Source: Takakia lepidozioides
Lineage: Eukaryota > Streptophyta > Takakiopsida > Takakiales > Takakiaceae
Direction of reading: 5' to 3'
Assembly: GCA_030704615.1 (NCBI GenBank)
Contig: CM060731.1
Coordinates: 84,796,756 to 84,860,755 of the forward strand
DNA: 64,000 bases
Shown: in pieces, positions 34,144-46,449 of the stretch
Layout of the letters: every line of letters begins with the position of its first letter
Numbering within the stretch: position 1 is the first letter of the stretch
The notes under the pieces: model-generated
The model's input: only the letters and a program-made list of their open reading frames with translations
What the model was told of the DNA's origin: nothing
Databases searched by the model: none
Program-made: the position numbers and the translations under genes

Positions 34144-37100
34144 TTACTGTTTGGGATTAGCAAACCTTTGTGAGCGAGCACCCTTCTGACAGTGAGAGTC
34201 TTGTGAAGGACTCTGTGTGCGAGCCCGAGTCCCGTCACTGGCTGATGGAGATGATTGAGCACTACCTAGAAATGTCTGACCCTCCTTTGGCTGATAACGA
34301 GGTAACCTCTCAGGCATAGGAGATCCCCATCGTTTTTTCTCTGCCATCTGAAGTGCATAGTCCTCTGCCATGTCAAAAGAGTCCTTTGAAGAAACAGTAG
34401 TATCAGAATCCTCGTCCCCCCTTAGGTGTTTTAACGGCCAAACTTTAAGTGGAATCCTGTGTGGCATACAATGTGGTCCCACCATGTCTGGAAGTTTAAA
34501 CTGTACAACTTGCTGTAAGCGCTTGCAAGCTAAATTAGTGAACGCCCTGAACTCCTTATCCGTATACGTGAGAGGTGTGCCAATGACTTTGGAACAGTTT
34601 AAGTATTTCGAGGTTTCATGTCCCTTAAAGAAAATATCCTCAGGGCCGAATTTCTGTGTTGTCAAATTGTTCCAAGCCGAATTAAACCATGAACGAAGTT
34701 GGGAATCCTTCTGCATCATAACTTTTGCATCATATAGGTACATATGAGGTGGCACTGAAGGTAAGACCCAATGATCCCCACTGGAATAACTCAGAAATCG
34801 TGATTGCATCTTCTGCTACTCAATGTGATAACATGCCAGAAAACAAGCAGCATAGTATAATCCACAGCCCATGACAATACTAGATACCTCCTTGGTCTTG
34901 GTATAGATGTACCCATGTACAACCTGGAAGACAATTAATTCCTTCAGCATGGTACCTGCCTCAAACCTACGCAAAGTGATGATCCTCAATGGGTCGATTG
35001 TTCGGAAGAACCTTAGTCCGAGTTGCCACCGGCAACCAAATGCGCATGATCTGGTAGTAATGTGCCAACGACTGCGGAGGACTAAATTCCTTCCAAGCCA
35101 AATCCAGCACAATGGGAATTTGGTTGAAGGGCATAATCATAGCCCGACTGTACTCCCGTGCAGCAGGAGTCCTAGGTGGGTTAAAAGCAACATCCCCCCA
35201 TACCTCAGGTTGTGGTTTGGCTGTAGTAGCAACAGGGTCAGCTACCTGCACAAGCACCTTCTGTGGTATTGGTACCACTGGCCCTTCTACCACTGGCATC
35301 TCCTGCACCCCCTGCGAAGAAGACTGAAAAATTAGAGTCCTGGCATGTAAATAAGTAGCCATCAGCTGCTCCTCAGGAACAAAGACTCTCTTGTCAATAT
35401 TTGAACTCAGGTCATCCACTTGAGTCCGCAGGCCTTCCACATCCTCATGTAGCTCCGCTATCCTACTATAGACATTGTCTATAGTAGTTGTGGCAATGTT
35501 CTGCACCTGCAATCTGAGCTCATTCATCTTGCCCTGGGTGAGCTTCCGTGGTGCTTTGCCTTCTACCAGCCCTTGTGCTAACCAGACCTGCATAAGGTGG
35601 TTATCCACCAAGTCCTGTGTGGCACCCCTGAGAGTCTCCTCCTCCGTGAGTCTGTACACATCTAACTGCTGCTGTAACGCCTTCATGCGCTTTGCATGAG
35701 GTTCAACCAGGCCCGCATAGGCAGCAGCCAGATTATTGGCTTCCTTCCAAGCCTTGTTAGCCATAGAGAGTTCATTTCTATTGACCATGACTGTTTGTTG
35801 CAACTCCAGGATGTACTTCTCCTGGTCAGCCTCAACCTGTTTGTACTGTTGGAAAGTATTCTCATTGCGACAGATTGTAGCTTGCAAATCAACAATGAGT
35901 TTCCCTTGCTCTATGATCTCAGCTTCTGCCATCATACATCTCTCCCCTTGTCTGTTAACTTCTAATGTAGTTTGCTCTAGAGCAGTTGTGAGTGTAGCAC
36001 ATTGTATGGTCATCCTCTGATGTACTGCCTCCAACTCTGTATGTAGTACGTTCACTTCTTGCAACTTGCCCTCATGCTTCACCTGCGGTATAACTGTTGC
36101 TTATGTGCTTCATGCAACTGGTCCTGCTCGAGACCTGCTTCAATCAAATGTCCATTGGCCAACTGCAAGGCAGCCTTTGTGTCCTCCAACTCTTGCTGTA
36201 ACTTGAGATTGACCTCATCATCTACCTTGTTAGCACACTCAGTGGCAATTTGAGCCTCAAACTCCTTCCTGAGTTCCTCCCTCAAAGCTGCCAATTGGGT
36301 AGATGGAACATGGGATTTCACATAAGTGCCCAACAAATTAAGTGTCATGCTTATGGAACTCATAAGCATGGCTTGCTGGGGGTCATCATGGTGAACTTGC
36401 TGCTGTTCTCCCTGATCCTCCACAATGTGATGCTTCACCAACCATTCAGGCCATTGCCCCACCAGATCCTCTTCCTGAACCACCTCATCCACCATAGGTG
36501 CTGCAGTGTCCTTATATTCTACCCCTGGTACCTCCGTCACAGGTGTGGGTATTACATGCACAGCAGGGATTTCCCTGGACAAATTCTGCACCTCTGGAAC
36601 CACTGATTCCCTTACCAAGCCAGAGTTTTCATAGAGAAGGTCACCATTCTCAATTTCTGCCACGACCTGCTCTGTAGTGGGAATGTCCAACCTTTCTCCG
36701 TCCAGAGCAATTGGGGGTGGTGTCACAGTATGTTCTAACTGTGGAACATCTGAGGCAATTGAGTCAACTGGTACCGAAGTGACTTCTTCCTCCCTCTCCA
36801 AAGGCCGTGCTTCCAATAATAACAGCCTTATGTGCTGTTGTGTCCCATCCTGCACAAGAGCTTGGGAAACATCATCTTGCGGTTTCCGTGAAGCCAGTGG
36901 ATCCGCCACTACAGTCATACCCCGCTTCTGTCTCTTAGACTGGTGTTGCCTTGCCAGTCCACCCTCACTATGTGAAGAGCCCTGCTCTTCAATTGCAGTG
37001 GTTACTGCCTCAAACACTCCCATCTCCTTACGTTCCCGAGTATCAAGTATGCAAGAGTCAAGAATGATTTGGGCAATGACTGGACCAGACACAATGATCG

Positions 37101-37791
37101 GAGACTTAGCAGCAGTGCCCTGTAACCTCTTCATCTTGTCCACCAGACCATTGTACATTAACTCCGCCCAAGCTATATCCTCTCCCTTCAAAGCTTTCAG
37201 GATCTCCTCTGTGAATGACCTGCTCAAATATTGTTGGTTCTGTTTCATGGCAAACAGAACGTTCAATATTTGGCCAACTTCTCTGAGCCCTGGGTACTCG
37301 GCTTTGGTACAAGCGTAACCTTGAGTCTTAAAGAAACTCCCTTCTTGGAACAAATTCCCTATCTGCAATCTTGCCCTGTGCTCATCCACATCCACATGAC
37401 CTGATGGCAAATCAAACAATTGCTGCAAGTACTGGGGAGTAATTTCTATATCTACTCCCCTCACCTGGGTAACTCCCGTCCGAGGCTCAAAGTTATGAAG
37501 AAATTGAATCATATACTGCCGATGATGCAAGGACCAGTCCTTGCGTAGCAGCCCCTCCAATCGCAACTCCCTCAGCAGCTGCACTGCCTGCGGTGTAGCA
37601 ATTGTTTGCTTCTGCAGAATCGTGGTGCTCTTCACCCTGATATCCTCCATTCCCCTCACTCTCTTCATTCTAGACAAACAAAAAGGCCTTGTTTGAAACA
37701 GCTGAAGGAAAGCTTGCAGGGCACAGAGCATAAAGGTATGGTTGGCACAGAATGGAACAGGTAAGTGCGTGTAAGCCTGTGGGGCTTGCAA
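34144..37791 (-). pseudogene. Element X post-pol ORF, coiled-coil protein (about 1200 residues, broken)
   Basis: The N-terminal 570-codon ORF (37791-36079) starts MQAPQAYTH and contains ELRLEGLLRKDWSLHHRQY. A Pro/Glu-rich low-complexity section and a long coiled coil rich in Gln, Glu and Leu follow (through 34967). The C-terminal domain has REYSRAMIMPFNQIPIVLDL, YYQIMRIWLPVATRTKV and SYSSGDHWVLPSVPPHMYLY. The frame breaks near 36080, 35000 and 34815. Z carries the same protein with only partly shared breaks, so one long ORF is ancestral. No signal peptide, transmembrane span or envelope motif was seen; function unknown. Confidence 0.8.
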
Positions 37792-38073
37792 GTATCGAGT
37801 GAGAGAAAATGTACTCTCAATTCGTCCGTCCTTGCGCCACTACGTGAGAAGTAAAGCGAGTGTGTAATCTGTTATATCCGCCATAGCTACAAAGCTAGTG
37901 CTTTGATTGCCCCTCCCGTCGAGACACTGGCTATTCGGAGCCACCCCGACTCTTCTGCTCATAACACTTCCTATTTCTTGTTCTTGTTTCTTGGAGGGAA
38001 CCACCTGCATGTAATTCTCACTCCTGATTGGCTATTGCCTACTTAGGTAACTTCTTAATTCCACCCCCCTCCG

Positions 38074-38098
38074 TGGACATTCCCACCTGGAATGTCCA
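38074..38098. repeat. Inverted repeat (hairpin) between pol and the post-pol ORF of X
   Basis: TGGACATTCC and GGAATGTCCA separated by 5 bases. A hairpin with a different stem lies at the matching place in Y (62842-62872), next to a shared CACATGTG. Confidence 0.8.
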
Positions 38099-38449
38099 GT
38101 AGGACAGCACATGTGGCATAGGTCCCTCTTTTTGTACTCGGAAAGGGTTCCGTTACCCTTGCTCTGAATGCATTAATGGGCCCACAAATAGTATTAGTTG
38201 ATATACCGGGTAGGTACTTTGACGGCCCGATTTGTCCTCTTGCATGATGAGACCCACTCTTGCAATTTATGCAGTGTGGTGTGCTTCGCCTTAGTGGCCA
38301 CGTGTCCATTTTTAGACATGCCCCCGACTTCCCCTCTCCGCGTGGCATATTCTCCGAGTTTGACTTCCAAACTTCTTTGTCACTTGACGGCCACTTTTCT
38401 GACGTTAACCCACGTCCACCTGTCACTGACCCAATGGACTGTGTAACCC

Positions 38450-38695
38450 GCATGGGCTGTGTTGGGCTGTGACAGGCTGTGTCTAACTGTGGTGAACTGT
38501 GATAGGCTGTGTGACACTGTGATGGGCTGTGATAAGCTGTGTCACGCTGTGATGGGCTGTGATAGGCTGTGTCACGCTGTGTTGGGCTGTAATAGGCCGT
38601 GTGGCACAGTGATGGGCTGTGATAAGCTGTGTCACGCTGTGATGGGCTGTGATAGGTTGTGTCACGCTGTGGTGGGCTGTGATATCTATGCGAAC
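38450..38695. repeat. CTGTGAY-GGGCTGTGAT minisatellite after pol in X
   Basis: Repeats of about 14-20 bp built on GGCTGTGATAGGCTGTGTC. On the minus strand they read on from the pol frame as HSPSQRDTAY units. Confidence 0.9.
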
Positions 38696-38761
38696 ACTTG
38701 TACTTCCCGCCCTGGTCATACACGCTCGGCTTAGCGACAAGTGCTCCATACTCCGTTGGTA

Positions 38762-41700
38762 TCACTGGCGCAGCCCGTGACTGTTTTGCGTTTCAACATG
38801 CAAATCGTGCTGCAATGGTTTGTCATGGATACCACTGTATCCCTTCAACTTATTGGCATTAACTCTTCCCAGCATTTCTTTGTTAATGGTTTGTAACATG
38901 GCGGTGTTATTATCATACATCTTCTGTATGACATAAGGTCCTTTCCATGGTGATTTAAGCTTAGAAGCTTGAATCTTCCTCTTCTTCTGCAACCACAGTA
39001 CCAAATCTCCCATCTTAAAAGTCTTTGATTTACCTTCATCAAACTGATCCTTCATCTTCATCTGAATTCTGGTCATGTTATCAGCTGCATCAGCACGTAC
39101 TTCTTCCACATGGTATAATTCATGTTTCCTGACCTTAATTGAATCTTCCAATTCCATTCTCCTTCCTCATTCAGTTCTCATGGTAGGTAACAAGAATTCC
39201 ACTGGAAATAAAGCTTCCATACCATAAACTAATTGGAATGGTGTATTCTTAGTGGTGACTTTATATGAAGTCTTGTATGACCACAAAGCTGTCAGCAGCT
39301 TTGTATCCCAATCTGTTCTGTTTGCATTGATTATCTTAGCCAAGATAGTACATAGTATTTTGTTGGTAGCCTCTGCCTGCCCATTACCATGTGGGTAATA
39401 AGTTGTACTCTTCCTATGCACAATCATGAACTCTTTAGTCAATAGTTCTATGGTCTCATTAATGAAGTGACTTCCCTGGTCACTGATAAATTCCAGGGGA
39501 CAGCCAAATCGTGTAAGTATGTTCTCATACAGGAACCTTGTTGTGGACTTAGCTGTGTTGTCCCTCAGAGCTTTAGCTTCCACCTACTTTGTAGTATAAT
39601 CAGTGGCTGTGATTATATACTTGTTTTGTGTATTCTTGGCTGGTGGGTTAATTGGTCCAACAAAGTCTAGTCCCCATTTCTGAAATGGTTCAGTAGGCAT
39701 CGTAGGATGCAAAGCCATCTTCCCAGATCTCTGCAATGGTCCTAGCCTCTGACACTCATCACAACTCTTACAATACTTGTGTACATCCTTGAACAAAGTA
39801 GGCCACCAGTAACCTGCAAGTAGTATCTTTCTACTGGTAGTCTCTTCTCCAAAATGACCTCCAGCCACTCCTTTATGAACTTCCTCCAAAATTTATTTAC
39901 TTCATGGTGGTACAAGCATCGTTTAAGTACTCCATCAGGTCCTAGCTTATACATTCTGCCCCCTACCATAGTATAAGGTAAAGCCTTGATAGCGATTCTC
40001 TTCCTCTGCTCCTTTCCATAACTAGGTGGGCACTGACCATGAGTAAGGTAGTATCTGATTGGCCACTGCCAATCTAACCAATCATCTGCACTTCCTTGCA
40101 CCTCCACTGCAAATAAACTCGCATCAGGTAATTGGTCGTCTACTCCTGTGGCGGGCTCTCCTGTTGATAGGCGTGACAAGTGATTTGCAAACGGCCAGGC
40201 TTGTAAACAACTTCAAACTCAAACTCGTGCAAGATTATTAACCACCTTGCTATCCTTCCACTTATCAAAGGTTTGTTCACCAGATATATCAGAGCCTGGT
40301 GATCCACATAAAACATAAACTTCCTTCCCAATAGGTAATGCCTGAATTTCTTGACTGCATAAATCATTGCCAGTGCTTCTCTTTCAGTTGTGCTATAGTT
40401 CCTTTCAGCACTGTTCATCAACCTGCTAGCATAGTACACAGGTGAATCTATATTTCCTGTAACATTTTGGGCTAACACTGCTCCCAACGCTTCTCCTGAG
40501 GCATCACAGTGAACATGAAATACTACATGCAGGTGAGGGTTAATCAGCACAGGTGTAGTTGTTACTGACAATGTAAGTTCCTCAAAAGCCTGTTGACATT
40601 CAGCTGTCCATGCAAACACTGCATCTTTCTTCAGAAGCTTGCTCAATGGTGCTGCTATCTGTGCATACCGTCTGACAAATCTTCTGTAATAACTGGTTTG
40701 TCCAAGGAATCTCCTTAGACTCTTAACATTTACTGGTGGTGGAGAGGCTTTAATGGCCTCTGTCTTTCTGGATCCACAAGAAGTCCCCTCTTACACACAA
40801 TGTGTCCCAAAAGCACCCCTGAGTTCACACAGAAAGTACACTTCTCTGGATTCAGGCCCAGACCTCTCATCCTGCATCTGGCCAAACATAACTCCAATTT
40901 ATGCAAGTGCTCATTCTTAGAGCTGTACACACTGAAATCATCCAAGAACACCTGCATGAAATCATCCAGATACTCATGAAAAGATTCACTTATCACTCTC
41001 TGAAAGGTTGCTGGTGCATTACAAAGTCCAAAAGGCATGACTTTGTATGCATAAGCACCCCAGTCTGTGATGAAAGCTGTCTTTCCCTGGTCTTCTTCTG
41101 CCACTTGCACTTGATTATAACCACTGAAGCCATCCATGAATGAGTACATCTCATGGCCTGCCACAGTGTCCAATACCGCTTCTGTGAATGACAAAGGGAA
41201 ATGATCTTTCTTCGTACAAGCATTCAACTTCTTATAGTTCACACAAACTCTCAGTTTACCATTCTTCTTGGGAACTATCACAATGGGTGACAACCAAGTT
41301 GTATACTCTATCGGGTATATAAACTTAGCCTCAGCCAACTTCTTGATCTCTTTTCCAACCTTCTGTGCATAGTTGGGATTCATTCTGTACCTTGCCTGTT
41401 TGATTGGTACTGACCCTGGTTCCAGTTCAATCTTATGCTGACAGATCTCAGGTGGTATCCCTTTCAGATCCTCGTAGCTCCAAGCAAATACATCTCTGTA
41501 TTTGATGAACAGACTCTTAGCTTCCTCAAAGAATTCTGGCTCCAAATCAGCCCCTACCTTCACCATCCTCGGTTCCCCTTCAGTTCCCACATTCACTTCT
41601 CTCACCTGCTCATCAGCTGTGATTGTCCATCCAGTCACCACTTCATCCTGTAAACTCACAGTGGCTGGTTCCTCTAGGATTTCCATTTCTCCCTCTCTTT

Positions 41701-43508
41701 CTTCATAAAAATGTGGTGGGTAACTGCTTGTTTCACCCTCAATTGGTGTTGCTGTCACTACACCACAGCATATACCTTTTAAACAACTTAGGCCTTCCAG
41801 TTGCATCTCTGCAACCTGCTCCCACTCTGGGTGTGCAGCGAACAGGGTAGCTTCCTGCTCCTCATCAAGTCCTCCCCTCCAGTCATACTCCCTGACCCCT
41901 CGAGGTCTTCTCGTAGCAGGTAGTCTACTAGATTTCTTAGTGGTGATTTGTATCTTGTGCATCCCATCATGCACAGTTAGTAACTGGGAATTCCAGTCAT
42001 GGAATACCCTGGCCTGTTTCAGCCACGGTCGACCAAACAATAAGGAGTAAGCTTCCATGACTTCATCCATTTTCAACACAGTTACTGTGACCATAAAGAT
42101 CATCTTTTGAATCTGTATCTTAACTCCTCTTATCAATCCCAATGGCTGTACACTTCTTTGATCTGCCATTGTTACTGTAAATGGGGCTGGTTTCATGTTA
42201 CTTAGACCAAGCTTCTGCCTTAATTGGTCTGTCATGATATTCACTCCAGAGCCTCCATCTATCAGTACATCAGTTAGTTCTGTGCTTCCAATTCTCAATT
42301 GGATTACTGGCATAGAATCATCAAAGTCCATGAATGTTTCTCGCCCTTCCGGCTTCACATTATAACTGGTCACCTTGCTGTTCAGGTCTGTGTTCCCTGT
42401 CACATGGGCAATTCGATTGATTGCTTGATACAGCCTGTGTCTACAATAAGGTGCCACAGCCAATAGCTGTCCAATGGTAATCTCCGCTTTGGACTGGCAT
42501 ATTACTTCAGCCAAAGTCCCTTCATTACTCTGCATTTCTGCAGCTTCTTTCTTCCCTTCATCCTCACTCACTTCCTTTCTCTTTCAGAATCAGAGGAATC
42601 TGCCATAGGAATATCAGTACTTTTCTGCATTTCCCTTATGGTATCTGCCACTTCCTTGTGCAGTTCCTTCTCATCTCTCCAAGCCTCATCATCTTCAGGC
42701 ACATCACTGCCATCTTCATTATCATCACCTTCCTCATCTACTGGATGTATTATTTTGGCTTTGCTTTTGGTTACTATCATTGTACTTACTTCTGGTACAA
42801 CACATGGCCTAACCATGTGAGCTGCCACCACTGGGCCCTCATTCACAGGAGCTCTCATCTCATTCTGGTGTCTGATCCAGAATGGACAGACTGCCTTGCG
42901 ATGTCCTGCCTGATTACAATAGTAACACAGTTCTTCCCCATTAGGTCCTCGCCCTTGGTCTGTTCTGGGATTGTTTCTGTAATCCTGATTCCCTGGCTGG
43001 TAATTCCCCCTTGGATTACCCTGATAGTTGCCTCTGGAATTTCCTTGGTAATTCCCTCTTGGATTACCTCTCCCTTCCATGCCATTGTTATAACCACCAG
43101 GCCTACCATAGTGGTCCTGATCACTGTTTCTTCTTGGTTGGGGCTGCACTTGATGCACCCTTACTTGCCTAGGTTCTCTTGCTGCTGTCCTTCTGTTGTA
43201 GTAACAATTCTCAGTAGAATGGTTATCCATTTTACAGATAGTACAGTGTTTCTCCTGTGGCATTCAGTGGTGGTATGGCCTTCATTCTGGCATTTTGCAC
43301 ACCAAACACCCTTCCTCCAATGTGTTGCAGCCTCTGTGGCATACTTCTTCAAGATTTCTTCTAATCTTTTCTCATAGTTATCCCTCTTCAACTTTTCCTT
43401 CCTCTTACTCTTCCTCTTCTTCCTCATCTGACTCATCCTCAGAGTCCTCATCATCCTTTTTCTCTCTCCTAAGCATTCCCAATTGTTCAATTCTGTTCGC
43501 TGTTTCAA
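38762..43508 (-). pseudogene. Element X pol (protease, RT, RNase H, integrase), several breaks
   Basis: Includes the zinc knuckles CTICKMDNHSTENC and CYYCNQAGHRKAVC, the protease site VLIDGGSGVNIMT, RT with VCVNYKKLNACTKKDHF and active-site VFLDDFSVYSS, RNase H HCDASGEALG, and integrase [25 protein letters not shown] and ISDQGSHFINE. Pieces run 43508-43161, 43263-42568, 42571-40730, 40646-40140, 40179-39742, 39889-39584, 39583-39167 and 39157-38762. They are separated by frameshifts or single stops such as TAG near 39584. The intact homologue is at 57708-62519. Confidence 0.92.
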
Positions 43509-44808
43509 ATGCCTCCTCCACTGTATTATGGGGTAACATATCCATTTTCTTTTGCAACTCTGGTCTTAGTCCACTCACAAACCAAGTCTTCTGTAAACCT
43601 GGTGCTGGTACAGCAGCCAGCTTTTTCATCATCAATTCCATCTTTTCCATATACTCCTCAACAGTTTCATGCTTCTTTTGCTTTAACTGTTGTAAACTTC
43701 CATACACTTCATCCTCAGTTTTACTTGTCCTGAACCTATTTCGGAATGTTGTATTCAAGCCATTCCAAGTAAGGAAATGATTATCAGGGAATCTTGCATA
43801 CCATTCACTTGCTTTCTTTATAAGTGAATAAGGAAACAGTCTCATCTTGGCATCATCGCCATTCTCATTGTTCACAATACACATGTGCTCAAATTGGCTA
43901 ATGTGTACATCAAGATTCCCTTTCCCAGAATATATTGGAAAATGTGGTTTTGCCCATGTCGGTTGTAACGCCATCTGTGGCCCTACCTCTTGCCCACTGA
44001 CAGGTGCTGGCCCCCTTGCTGGTGCTGGTCCTTGAGGACCTGTTGTAGTTGTGGTGGAACTTCCACCAAGTGCTGGCCCCTGAGCACTCCCTGCTACTGG
44101 CCCCACTATATTCACAGTATTCCCAGCTCCAGTTGCACTACTTCCCACACTCCCTGTCCCCCCAGAGCCAGATCCAGGCTGCCCGCCTGATCCCCCTGAG
44201 CCGACACCTTCGTTGGCCTGTGATCCAAGTGCTCCACTTGATCTAGGTCCAACGGGTTGGGATGTCCTGGTTGTAGTCTCAACCTCAGCTGTTGGGTCTA
44301 CTTCTTCATACTCTTCCTCTTCCAATTTCTTCTCTCTGTTTTCATCTTCCAAGTTCTGCCCTTGGGTTTCTTCTTCTTCACTCATGTAACTCAATTGCAA
44401 TGGTGTTGGAGAGTCTAAACTCTCCATTGGCTCTACCACATCCTCTCCTCCTTCTTCGTCTTCCATTTCAGAAACTGGAGTTCCTGCTTTTGGTGTTCCA
44501 TGCCAACTCTTATCAAAGATTTCTGTTAAATCTTTTATCCAGGGATGTACCTCAGATCTTTCACCTCGTGGTTGATTTTCTTCCTGTACCAATTCCCTTA
44601 ATCTTTCTTGCAAAGAAAAAGAAGGAGTGGCATCCAACTCTAGTTCTTCCGGTATGGGTGATGTACTCTCTGATCTTAATGGTGTGAGAGGTCCAGATGA
44701 TTCCCCTATGTCTATTCCTCTCTCCCAAAGATATGGATAATTAGCTTTCAGATAACTTTCTCTTTTTGCTGAATATCTCGGGAGTCTAGCTTCTCTTTCA
44801 TCACTCAT
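43405..44808 (-). CDS. Element X gag
   Basis: An open frame of 467 codons from the ATG at 44808. Basic start, acidic central region, a Gly/Ser/Thr-rich linker, then the gag domain FPIYSGKGNLDVHISQFEHM, LFPYSLIKKASEWYARF and NTFRNRF-like segments, and an acidic tail. It would form the particle shell. The copy in Y (56147-57711) has the same order but three frameshifts. Confidence 0.88.
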   Translation of the reverse strand: MSDEREARLPRYSAKRESYLKANYPYLWERGIDIGESSGPLTPLRSESTSPIPEELELDATPSFSLQERLRELVQEENQPRGERSEVHPWIKDLTEIFDKSWHGTPKAGTPVSEMEDEEGGEDVVEPMESLDSPTPLQLSYMSEEEETQGQNLEDENREKKLEEEEYEEVDPTAEVETTTRTSQPVGPRSSGALGSQANEGVGSGGSGGQPGSGSGGTGSVGSSATGAGNTVNIVGPVAGSAQGPALGGSSTTTTTGPQGPAPARGPAPVSGQEVGPQMALQPTWAKPHFPIYSGKGNLDVHISQFEHMCIVNNENGDDAKMRLFPYSLIKKASEWYARFPDNHFLTWNGLNTTFRNRFRTSKTEDEVYGSLQQLKQKKHETVEEYMEKMELMMKKLAAVPAPGLQKTWFVSGLRPELQKKMDMLPHNTVEEAFETANRIEQLGMLRREKKDDEDSEDESDEEEEEE

Positions 44809-44828
44809 GTCCCATGTCTTTCATTTCT

Positions 44829-45467
44829 TTAATGTGGCAATAACCAAAACTCTCTTCTGTAGTATCTCTCGTATATGCCTGGGTTTCTTTCAAGCTTCAA
44901 TGCACCCTTGGCTATACTAGAAGTCTCCGTTACCATATAACCATATGGCAAACAAGTCTGGAAAGCTGTTCTTGGTGTGAGTTTGATCCACAGAATATCC
45001 TTTGGAATCCAATTCTTTACCAGTACAAGCTCCTCATGCATATGAGTATAAACATTCACCTTCCTTTCCTGCCAGCCTTCAAACTCTACTCGCTTAATGG
45101 ATAGCAATGCTATCACATAAACCATTGTTGGTAACCAACGTGCTCTTCCTCTACAGGCCACCTGATAAATCTTTATCACTCCTTTCTTCAGACCCCATTC
45201 AGGGTCAGCATCATGCACTCTCTTAAGAATGTTTTCCTTACAACCGTCTGGCAATTCCAAGAACCTCTGAAAGAATTGTTTGGACAACCTTTCCTTCTCA
45301 GTTTCACAGGGAATTTGATTCACATCAAATTGTTTAATTCTCCAACCACCATGATCCCACCAGATGCCAGTCACATCTTCATCTCCTCTACACTGTTTCC
45401 CGCTCTCCGTTACGTCTCCTCCTCTCCTGAACAAGTCGCCCTCCTCCCGAAGTGATCCCCTTCCCAT
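44829..45467 (-). CDS. Element X ORF between LTR and gag (unknown function)
   Basis: The part shared with Y begins DVTGIWWDHGGW and continues KQFFQRFLELPDGCKENILK, DADPEWGLKKGVIKIYQVAC, VYVIALLSIKRVEFEGW and LPYGYMVTETSSIAKGALKL. It ends 20 bases before the gag ATG. The only ATG upstream lies in LTR sequence fused by the deletion, so the true start is unknown. No known domain was recognised. Extra ORFs before gag are known from Ogre/Tat elements. Confidence 0.65.
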   Translation of the reverse strand: MGRGSLREEGDLFRRGGDVTESGKQCRGDEDVTGIWWDHGGWRIKQFDVNQIPCETEKERLSKQFFQRFLELPDGCKENILKRVHDADPEWGLKKGVIKIYQVACRGRARWLPTMVYVIALLSIKRVEFEGWQERKVNVYTHMHEELVLVKNWIPKDILWIKLTPRTAFQTCLPYGYMVTETSSIAKGALKLERNPGIYERYYRREFWLLPH

Positions 45468-45859
45468 TGCCGCTCTCCTAATCTACCCGCAAGCTATTCT
45501 AACCACCTAACTAACTAACCGTCACCCCTAAAGTAACACGTTCCCTCTACAGATGTCGTTCTCTCATAGTCTTTCCCTGTCAATGATAACTGTTCCCCAT
45601 GTACTGTGACAGGCTGTGTCAAGCTGTGCCGAGCTGTGACTAGCTGTGTAAAGCTGTGTCGGGCTGTGACTGGCTGTGTGAAGCTGTGTCGGGTTGTGAT
45701 AGACTGTGACGGGCTGTGACTGGCTATGTCGGGCTGTGTGACCCCCCTAAAGCCTGCTCCTGCCACCCCTAAGGCTCCTGTTGGTCTCAGTCTGCGCAAA
45801 AATTAAGGGTACCACACAGAACCCATAAAAGCGTCTAAGTCCCAAACAGCCCTCTAACA
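45375..45859 (-). repeat. Element X 5' LTR, inner half deleted
   Basis: Matches roughly the right-hand 485 bp of 33215-34105, including the minisatellite (45600-45745). The part next to the internal region and the primer-binding site are missing. The breakpoint shows a short AGTCA microhomology. Confidence 0.88.
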
Positions 45860-46100
45860 ATTGTACCGTGAACATGTGTGTGGGACTGACCAATAGAAAA
45901 CCGACAAAACCTCCCCCCCCCAAATAATCACCTTTGCACCTCCCGTTGGCAGTGCCAAGCAACGAAGTCCGAAAAGACTACAGGATGCCAAAGAACCGCA
46001 CCACAAGAGGGGGAAAACTGATCATAAAAGGAGGGGGGAATGGTTTATATAGGCGCCCACGAGGCCCCCCACAAAAAACATGGCATTATGCTCGGTGCAC

Positions 46101-46240
46101 GTTGGGACTTAGCCAGTTTTCGGCCCAAAAAAGAGAAATTCGGCGCCATTTTCCCAGACACAGGTACCAGTGCATGTTGGGACTTAGCCAGTTTTCGGCC
46201 CCAAAAAGAGAAATTCGGCGCTATTTTTCCAGAAATGGCC
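46101..46240. repeat. 75-bp tandem repeat with GGCGCC/GGCGCT core
   Basis: GTTGGGACTTAGCCAGTTTT begins units at 46101 and 46176. Each contains AGAGAAATTCGGCGC, half of the palindrome family. It sits just beyond the 3' end of the SWIM transposase-like gene. Confidence 0.85.
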
Positions 46241-46449
46241 CCACAACTGCTTCTGTTGGATCTCAGTTTGAATGGATATGCCTCATTCCAGGAGTTTGGG
46301 GGGTGCATTTCATTACACTGGAAAAAAAAGTCTGATACAGCAAAATGCAATTGAAAATATCCATATGGAGGATTCCTTTGCCCATCAATGATTTATGGAA
46401 ATCCCTAAGGAGGAGTTTGGTGCAGCTTCGTTCACGCTCAACGCCGCCG

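Larger units (their letters stand above)
33215..45859 (-). mobile_element. Element X: 12.6-kb Tat/Athila-like LTR retrotransposon with a post-pol ORF
   Basis: Flanked by the 5-bp duplication ATTGT (33210-33214 and 45860-45864). LTR termini are TGTTAG and CGACA-type on the minus strand. Minus-strand order: 5' LTR remnant, an ORF before gag, gag, pol, minisatellite, hairpin, long coiled-coil ORF, purine tract, 3' LTR. There is no chromodomain. The tRNA primer site and the inner half of the 5' LTR are deleted. Gag is open, but pol and the last ORF carry breaks, so it is not autonomous. Confidence 0.93.

Noticed and set aside
34144-37791. Envelope protein (endogenous retrovirus-like) call for the post-pol ORF
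   Set aside because: No signal peptide, membrane span or fusion-type region visible; it is mostly coiled coil.
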